Positions 6,244 through 9,649 of a stretch of 9,649 nt of DNA are shown one piece after another. Below the pieces are notes generated by a model. It was not told where the DNA came from. It did not search any database and saw nothing but the letters and a program-made list of their open reading frames with translations. Every line of letters begins with the position of its first letter. Within the stretch, counting starts at the first letter, position 1. The position numbers and the translations under genes were made by a program. Origin of the DNA: Verrucomicrobiota bacterium. GTDB lineage: Bacteria; Verrucomicrobiota; Kiritimatiellia; CAIQIC01; Lenti-01. The stretch lies in assembly GCA_022709625.1 (NCBI GenBank), contig JAKLIL010000049.1:1-9649 (forward strand). Direction: 5' to 3'.

Positions 6244-6846
6244 TCACTTGATCGTATCGCCGCAATAGGCTGTGCGCCCGCACGCGCCGCAATGCGCGCC
6301 TATCCAGACGCCGTCGAATTGGGCGACGGCGGCGGCGACCAGTTCGGGATCGTTGGTCCAGACGCCGGCTTCGAAGTTGCGCCGGCCATCGCTTTTCATG
6401 CCCATGCCGGCGCCGGTCAGGTTGGCGGAGCCGATATACGCCTCGCGGAGGTCGAAGATCAGCAGCTTGAAGTGGACGCGGGGGCACAGGACGCGCTCGA
6501 GGCCTTGCACCAGGACGGGATAGCGGTCGAAATCGGCGCGAAAGCGCGGACCGGGCTCCTTGGCGTGGATCAGGCGGACGGCGACGCCCCGCTGCAGCAG
6601 TTCGGCGATTTCCCCGAGGAACGGCCGGGCGGTTCTACCGCGCAGGACGAAAGCGTCCTTGAGATCCGCGGTGCCGATCCAGAGCGTGTGCTTAACCTCC
6701 CGGGCCCGCATCAGCACGTCGGCGTAGTGCGCCTCGTCGCGGACGTAGCGGTGGAAAAGGGCTGGCGGGGCCGGCGGCATCGAGGAAGTATCCCACGGAG
6801 GCGGGCGGCGCTCAATCGCGGATGCGCGCACGGAGGCCAGACTCAT
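6244..6846 (-). CDS. Single-HKD phospholipase-D-like protein with Cys-rich C-terminal tail
   Basis: A 200-residue PLD-superfamily protein (PLDc_2 type). One complete HKD motif is present: His125, Lys127 and Asp132, then GSAN at 139-142 (HxKx4Dx6GSxN), followed by a conserved-looking NFEAGVWTNDP at 157-167. Single-HKD members usually dimerise to build one active site and include nucleases as well as phospholipid-acting enzymes, so the substrate is open. Residues 30-60 (ALFHRYV to HTLWIGTADL) look like the normal first strand of the fold. The tail has Cys186, Cys189 and Cys195 (CGACGRTAYC), possibly a metal site. No signal peptide or membrane segment is seen. The ATG at 6846 overlaps the stop of the upstream gene as ATGA; a second ATG at 6780 would remove 22 low-complexity residues and fits the domain boundary better. 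Neither has a clear ribosome binding site. Confidence 0.82.
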   Translation of the reverse strand: MSLASVRASAIERRPPPWDTSSMPPAPPALFHRYVRDEAHYADVLMRAREVKHTLWIGTADLKDAFVLRGRTARPFLGEIAELLQRGVAVRLIHAKEPGPRFRADFDRYPVLVQGLERVLCPRVHFKLLIFDLREAYIGSANLTGAGMGMKSDGRRNFEAGVWTNDPELVAAAVAQFDGVWIGAHCGACGRTAYCGDTIK

Positions 6847-9649
6847 GGCAACCGGGCGCGCATCCGGAAATGGACAGCGGTTGTACCGGCGGGCAACAAA
6901 TCGATGCCGGTCAAATTTCCGCCGGTGCCCGGTTGATACCCCGCCGCGCCGGCGGTCCAGCCGTTCGTGCGCAATTCCGGCCCTTCGGCGTGTTCGACGC
7001 GATAGTGGCGATATGCCGAAGACGGGAAGACAACGGCGGTGACGATCCCGCTGTCAATGTTCGTGTTCCCGATCTCCAGGATCCGCAGGAAACTGGCGTC
7101 GTCGTTGGGATCGGTGTCGGCGCGGTATTCATCCAGATTGGGCGCGTCGTCGGCGTCCCCGTGGCCGGCGGGATCGCCGCCCGTGGGGGAACCGAAGTGG
7201 TCTTGCTCCCATCCGTCCGGCATGCCGTCGCCATCGCTGTCCAGCATGGCGAAGTGCGAGAACTCGGAGGTGTCGCCCGAAGCCAGGTGCGTTGCCGTGG
7301 CGGCGCAGTAGTCGGGCAGGGGATCGGGCGCCGGCACGGCGACGTCGAAATGGGCCGTGTCCAGGGGCGAGGTGAAGACATTGGTCGTGCCCAGGATGAA
7401 TTCCCCCTCGCCGTAGCCGGACGGATCGAACCGGGTGTTGCCGTAGAAATTGAGTTTGTAGGTTTCCGTGAGGCCGCTGCGCAGGGACCCCTGGAGGCGC
7501 AGGTTGGGCCCGTCCACGAACACGTTCGTGATCGAGGGGAAGTTCTGGAGATGGTTGGCGCCGTCGTCCGGATCGCCGCCGACGAAGGGGTCGTTGGGCG
7601 TGGGGCCGTCGTCGCCCAGATCGATGCCCAATCCGTCGTTGCTGAAAATCCAGTTGAAGTCGAGGCGGTTGCCGACGGTGTTGGTGTCGTTGTACAGGGC
7701 GATGCCGGCCTCGCCATTGTACGCCACGACGTTGGCCCGGCTCCAGACGTCGCCGCCGATGAAATTGTTGGACGTCGTGGCGCTGACGTAGAGACCGCAA
7801 CGGGCGTTGCCGCCGAAGCCCGCGCCCACGATATGGCCGCCGATGCGGTTGCCCACCAGTTCGCAGTCCGAAGCTCCTTGCATCCTGATGCCATGGGCGC
7901 CGTTGCCGGAGATCAGATTGCCGCCGCCCACGAGCAGGTCGCCGCCCACCCGGCAGCGCCGCGCGGCCAATAGGTACAGTCCCGAGTCGCCGTTCGGCAG
8001 GGGATCTTCCCCGTCCGCGTCAACGCCGATCAAATTACTGAGGACGGCGTTGCTGCAGGCGTCCGCGCCGTCGATGACGATGCCGTTGCCCTTGTTGCCG
8101 CCGATCAGGTTGCCGGCCGCGGCGGAGACTCCGCCGATCTGGTTGGAAGGGGCGCCGTTCAGGTAAATCCCGCCGTATTCGTTTCCCAAGGCGCTCTGGC
8201 CGGAAGGGGTGGTGCCGATCCGGTTGCCTTGCACGGTCAGGCCCCAGGAACCGGCGTCGTCGACGTAGATGCCGTATTCGCGGTTGCCCGAGATCACGTT
8301 GCCGGCGCCGATGCCGCCAATCGTGATGCGCCGCGCCGTCGAAACCATGATACCCGACCCCTGGTTGGCGATGGCTTGTCCGCCCGCGGCGGTGGTGCCG
8401 ATCCAATTTTGCTGCACCACCGAGCCGCCGCAACGGCTCCCGAAAAGGAAAATGCCGTGGAGCCCATTGCCCGAAATGACGTTGCCTGCCTCGACGTTCG
8501 TTCCGCCCACTTGGGTGGTCGCGGCGTTCACGACCTGCACCCCGCTGTTGCCGTTTCCCAAGCCGTAGCGGCCAGAGACGTCCAGACCGATGTAATTGCC
8601 TTTAATGGTGTTGTTGGGCGCCAAATCCAAAAGCACGCCGATGTCGGCGTTTCCGGAGACGACGTTGCGCTGGGCTTCCAGAGTGCCGCCGATAACGTTG
8701 GACTGGCAGGCGCTTTCTTCCAGGTAAATCCCGACGTCGTTGGGGATGGCATTGTTGCCCGCGACGTCGGTGCCGATGAAATTGCCCTCGATCTTGTTCC
8801 GCGCGAGGGGTTGCGTGCTGCTGAACATTTTGATGCCGGATTTCCGGTTGCCGGAAATCACGTTGCGCGATCCGGTTTTGACGCCCCCGATCGCCTGGTC
8901 GCTCCCGTACAACTGGATGCCGACATCGTTGGGCACGGCCACGGTTCCGGAAGCATCCGTGCCGATCAGGTTGCCGCGAACGGAATTGCTGCTGGTGCCC
9001 GCGGCGATTTCGATCCCGGACAGGGCGTTGCCCGAGATCACGTTGCCGTCCCCGGCCCCCGTGCCGCCGACGTTGTTCCGGTCCGAGGCGAGGAGAACTC
9101 CGATATGGTTTCCGTTGGCCGCGCCGGTCAGCGGATGCACGCCGATGAAGTTTCCCAGGATCGAGTTGGTGGGGCCGTCGGCCACGTGGATGCCGATTTC
9201 GTTGGTGGCGAAATAACTGTCGAGAATGCGGGTGCCTCCGGCTGCGGCGTAGACGCCGGCCGCGGTGTTGCTCAGGAAATAGCAGGCGTGGATGACGCAG
9301 GCGGGCGCGTCGGCCCGAATGCCGGAGACGAATCCGTGCACCCGGACCGCCGCGACCGTGCAGCCCGGCGCGCCGAGGACCAACCCGTTCGTCGCCGCCG
9401 AAGTCGATCGTTGCAGGGTCACCAGCGGCGACTTGGTGTACCCCGGCTGGCTGGCGCCATCGATGCGGACCGGTCCCGTGATGATCGGCAATTCGTTGGT
9501 CAGGGTGATCGCGAACGAGCCGGATAGATCGAAGGCCACGTCGTCCGTGCCGGGATTGGCATTGGCGGCGAGGATGGCGGCGCGCAAGGTTCCGGCGCCT
9601 GAATCCGCATTGCTGGTCACCGTGTAGGTGGCTCCCATCCCCGGCCGGG
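6843..9649 (-). CDS. Large secreted right-handed parallel beta-helix protein, 5' end off window
   Basis: At least 934 residues; the frame is open to the window edge. Numbering here starts at the Met at 9638, but RPG codons precede it. The visible sequence starts with ATYTVTSNADSGAGTLRAAI, the usual beginning of the mature part in this family, so a signal peptide probably lies just outside. Residues about 134-675 are a parallel beta-helix built of a degenerate first unit and eight clear units of about 62 residues (NVISGN..SGI, then GN.IGTD..G). Residues about 661-800 (NDGLGIDLGDDG, LQNFPSITN, FDPSGYGEGEFILG, SGDTSEFS) match the module that usually follows such helices. Residues 800-811 (DSDGDGMPDGWE) and about 827-849 form a thrombospondin-3-like calcium-binding segment, followed by an 80-residue C-terminal domain. 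No catalytic residues, LPXTG, PEP-CTERM or type 9 sorting signal is evident. An extracellular adhesive, structural or glycan-binding role is inferred. Exact function unknown. Confidence 0.88.
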   Translation of the reverse strand, partial: RPGMGATYTVTSNADSGAGTLRAAILAANANPGTDDVAFDLSGSFAITLTNELPIITGPVRIDGASQPGYTKSPLVTLQRSTSAATNGLVLGAPGCTVAAVRVHGFVSGIRADAPACVIHACYFLSNTAAGVYAAAGGTRILDSYFATNEIGIHVADGPTNSILGNFIGVHPLTGAANGNHIGVLLASDRNNVGGTGAGDGNVISGNALSGIEIAAGTSSNSVRGNLIGTDASGTVAVPNDVGIQLYGSDQAIGGVKTGSRNVISGNRKSGIKMFSSTQPLARNKIEGNFIGTDVAGNNAIPNDVGIYLEESACQSNVIGGTLEAQRNVVSGNADIGVLLDLAPNNTIKGNYIGLDVSGRYGLGNGNSGVQVVNAATTQVGGTNVEAGNVISGNGLHGIFLFGSRCGGSVVQQNWIGTTAAGGQAIANQGSGIMVSTARRITIGGIGAGNVISGNREYGIYVDDAGSWGLTVQGNRIGTTPSGQSALGNEYGGIYLNGAPSNQIGGVSAAAGNLIGGNKGNGIVIDGADACSNAVLSNLIGVDADGEDPLPNGDSGLYLLAARRCRVGGDLLVGGGNLISGNGAHGIRMQGASDCELVGNRIGGHIVGAGFGGNARCGLYVSATTSNNFIGGDVWSRANVVAYNGEAGIALYNDTNTVGNRLDFNWIFSNDGLGIDLGDDGPTPNDPFVGGDPDDGANHLQNFPSITNVFVDGPNLRLQGSLRSGLTETYKLNFYGNTRFDPSGYGEGEFILGTTNVFTSPLDTAHFDVAVPAPDPLPDYCAATATHLASGDTSEFSHFAMLDSDGDGMPDGWEQDHFGSPTGGDPAGHGDADDAPNLDEYRADTDPNDDASFLRILEIGNTNIDSGIVTAVVFPSSAYRHYRVEHAEGPELRTNGWTAGAAGYQPGTGGNLTGIDLLPAGTTAVHFRMRARLP
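7614..9047 (-). repeat. Eight coding repeats of about 62 residues in the beta-helix protein
   Basis: The units start at residues 198, 258, 324, 385, 446, 509, 573 and 635 of the beta-helix protein (numbered from the Met at 9638), spaced 60-66 residues. Consensus: (G/R)NVISGN, a Gly-Ile pair, (G)N.IGTD..G, a Pro-Asn or Gly-Asn turn, then a Gly-Gly turn. The last unit is degenerate (ANVVAYN, FNWIFSN). The DNA copies are diverged, so these are old protein-level repeats. Confidence 0.85.

Noticed and set aside
3824..6268. Open frame of about 814 codons on the + strand opposite the Mo subunit
   Set aside because: Antisense shadow caused by high GC; the - strand frame holds every expected molybdenum hydroxylase motif and this one holds none.
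6131..6487. 119-codon N-terminal extension of the Mo subunit
   Set aside because: Arg-rich, out of frame with and overlapping the PLD-like gene, while a good ribosome binding site precedes the ATG at 6130.
7614..9047. Possible non-coding tandem array or CRISPR
   Set aside because: The period is about 180-200 bases, the copies are diverged at DNA level, and the frame stays open with protein-level conservation.
8229..9527. Open frame of about 432 codons on the + strand opposite the beta-helix gene
   Set aside because: Its apparent repeats are the antisense image of the beta-helix repeats.

Overview
GC-rich bacterial window carrying seven protein genes: two on the + strand at the left edge (glycogen synthase 3' part, MocA-like nucleotidyltransferase) and five on the - strand. 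No rRNA, tRNA, transposon or CRISPR array was seen. The organism is most plausibly from the Verrucomicrobiota/Kiritimatiellota/Lentisphaerota side of the PVC group. This rests mainly on the large secreted beta-helix protein, whose C-terminus has a DSDGDGMPDGWE-type calcium-binding motif followed by an NLDEYRADTDPNDDAS-type segment, a style common there. That is an inference from protein style, not a proven placement.

Layout, left to right. 2-733 (+): C-terminal half of glycogen synthase GlgA, cut by the window edge. 742-1407 (+): MocA/MobA-like nucleotidyltransferase, probably the cytidylyltransferase that matures the molybdenum cofactor. 1304-2428 (-): a self-contained unit with candidate promoter, strong ribosome binding site, a secreted Ala/Glu/Pro-rich protein with extreme charge segregation, and a perfect-stem intrinsic terminator that lies inside the 3' end of the convergent mocA frame. 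2453-6130 (-): a three-gene molybdenum hydroxylase operon in the order Mo-binding, 2Fe-2S, FAD-binding, with a 4-base ATGA overlap between the first two and a 14-base gap before the third. 6131-6243: 113 bases holding a candidate promoter with a short inverted repeat. 6244-6846 (-): single-HKD phospholipase-D-like protein with a cysteine-rich tail. 6843-9649 (-): large secreted right-handed parallel beta-helix protein with a 62-residue repeat, 5' end off the window.

How the genes relate. The MocA-like enzyme and the three hydroxylase subunits make a functional set: MocA would attach CMP to molybdopterin, giving the cytosine-dinucleotide cofactor used by many bacterial xanthine dehydrogenase family enzymes. 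By-eye alignment puts the residues that bind purine in bovine xanthine oxidase (Gln767, Glu802, Arg880, Phe914, Glu1261) at Gln212, Glu247, Arg325, Phe359 and Glu732 of the Mo subunit, which favours purine hydroxylation over aldehyde oxidation. The beta-helix and PLD-like genes overlap by ATGA and may be co-transcribed, but their joint role is unknown. I found no clearly new multi-gene system. The most unusual single item is the charge-segregated secreted protein.
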